Assembly: GCA_023435645.1 (NCBI GenBank)
Contig: JAEYRK010000110.1
Span: 1-11,895, forward strand
Reading direction: 5' to 3'
Length of the DNA stretch: 11,895 nt
Source of the DNA: Bacillota bacterium
GTDB taxonomy: Bacteria > Bacillota > Clostridia > Lachnospirales > Lachnospiraceae
In this document: piece after piece, positions 11,213 through 11,895 of the stretch
How the letters are laid out: each line of letters begins with the position of its first letter
Position numbering within the stretch: position 1 is the first letter of the stretch
The notes under the pieces: generated by a model
Told to the model about the DNA's origin: nothing
Seen by the model: only the letters and a program-made list of their open reading frames with translations
Database searches by the model: none
Translations under genes and position numbers: made by a program

Positions 11213-11895
11213 TTATGATTTCTCCAAAACTCCCCCATGGTAGCAGATAATCTTCTGTGCCTTATGCTCCAGCAGAAGCTTCATTGAGGCATTTGCCTGC
11301 GCTAAGTCCAGTGTGAACTGAGGGTTAGCGATCACCGGCTTCCCCTTCTCCAGAGCGATTGCATCTCCAGCAATGATAGAATTAAATTGATGAAGATAAA
11401 GTGAGATGTGTCCCGGAGTATGCCCCGGTGTTAATATTACCTGACAGCCGCCGCAAAAAGGCAGCTGTTCTCCATCATATAGTATGTGATCAATTTGAAC
11501 CGCTTCCACGGAGCGTAACAGATCACAGAAGGCTCTGCCGAATTCCTGCATATCTTCCGGTAGTACTGTTTGCAGCTGTTCTGCCTGTGCAAGACGTAGT
11601 GATTTCCTGGCACCTGAAATATACGGAGCTTCTTCTTCGGATGCCATAAGCCTTATATTAGGATGCTTCTTCTTAAAAGCGGCAGCTGCTCCAACATGAT
11701 CATGATCCTGATGAGTAAGAAGGATGTGTGTGATATCTTCAGGCCTAATATTGTTACATTGAAGGGCTTCTTCAATGTTAGGAAGGGAGCCAATATAACC
11801 GCAATCTACCAGAACACAATTCACGTCATCACGCAAAACAACAGGATAAATGATATCCTGGGTATCTCCAAAGCTCATTTCCACCTGCAAGATTA
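11213..11895 (-). CDS. Metallo-beta-lactamase-fold hydrolase (5' end outside the window)
   Basis: The visible part is about 227 residues and is open at the right edge; the only early in-frame starts are a TTG at 11890 and an internal ATG at 11878, so the true start is probably outside. The MBL fold shows in LVDCGYIGS, ILLTHQDHDHVGAA, LTPGHTPGHISLYL, IIAGDAI and CYHGG, which supply the metal-binding His and Asp residues. The first motif reads H-Q-D-H-D-H, so Asp replaces the second His of the common HxHxDH pattern, a variant I have seen in clostridial MBL proteins. The family includes glyoxalase II-type thioesterases and lactonases; the substrate here is unknown. The lipoprotein gene follows after 55 bp, so they may form an operon. 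Confidence 0.8.
   Translation of the reverse strand, partial: ILQVEMSFGDTQDIIYPVVLRDDVNCVLVDCGYIGSLPNIEEALQCNNIRPEDITHILLTHQDHDHVGAAAAFKKKHPNIRLMASEEEAPYISGARKSLRLAQAEQLQTVLPEDMQEFGRAFCDLLRSVEAVQIDHILYDGEQLPFCGGCQVILTPGHTPGHISLYLHQFNSIIAGDAIALEKGKPVIANPQFTLDLAQANASMKLLLEHKAQKIICYHGGVLEKS

Overview
The window looks like chromosomal DNA of a spore-forming, low-GC Firmicute, most likely Lachnospiraceae (Clostridium cluster XIVa). The basis is strong AGGAGG ribosome binding sites, consensus sigma-A promoters, spore cortex hydrolase genes (SleL/YaaH-like and SleB/CwlJ-like) and the family-level look of the proteins. The assignment is inferred; no marker gene is present.

Positions 1 to about 3175 are the right-hand end of an integrated mobile element (prophage, ICE or skin-like element). 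From left to right it holds decayed or very short minus-strand reading frames at the edge, a 56-residue acidic small protein, and a divergent promoter/operator region with mirror-image -35 boxes in a perfect 10-bp inverted repeat. An XRE/Cro-CI repressor follows, then a convergent 42-residue small protein sharing a terminator with it, an unusual hairpin-rich leader, and a 532-residue large serine recombinase. The recombinase stops about 24 bp before the inferred element-chromosome junction.

That junction lies inside a LysM-LysM-GH18 spore cortex glucosaminidase gene (sleL/yaaH type, minus strand). Its product is cut right after the conserved MTYEWGYTY motif and ends with six foreign codons. 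The missing C-terminal third is expected at the far end of the element, outside the window. A serine-recombinase element interrupting a sporulation/germination gene has the layout of the known sporulation-excised elements (skin in sigK, SPbeta in spsM, the element in spoVFB), so this is a candidate new case.

The leader upstream of the recombinase (about 1350-1552) is the second notable locus. It carries a near-consensus minus-strand promoter (TTGATA, 17 bp, TATAAT) driving a predicted RNA of about 70 nt that ends in a terminator hairpin plus six U, antisense to the recombinase leader. The plus strand of the same stretch carries a terminator-like hairpin 17 bp before the recombinase start codon, and an alternative pairing that could disrupt it. 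This may be the switch that keeps the recombinase off.

Positions 3176-11895 are host backbone: the truncated sleL-like gene, a divergent flavin reductase, a YbaK/EbsC tRNA deacylase, a secreted LysM-SleB cortex hydrolase, a zinc-dependent phospholipase C-like protein, a CNNM/CorC (HlyC) membrane protein, and a Cys-type glutathione peroxidase whose promoter overlaps a perfect ATTGTATACAAT palindrome. Last comes a minus-strand cluster: an MBL hydrolase (open at the right edge), a lipoprotein resembling the periplasmic P1 head of SecD, and a one-pass membrane protein. No tRNA, rRNA, CRISPR array or insertion sequence was recognised.
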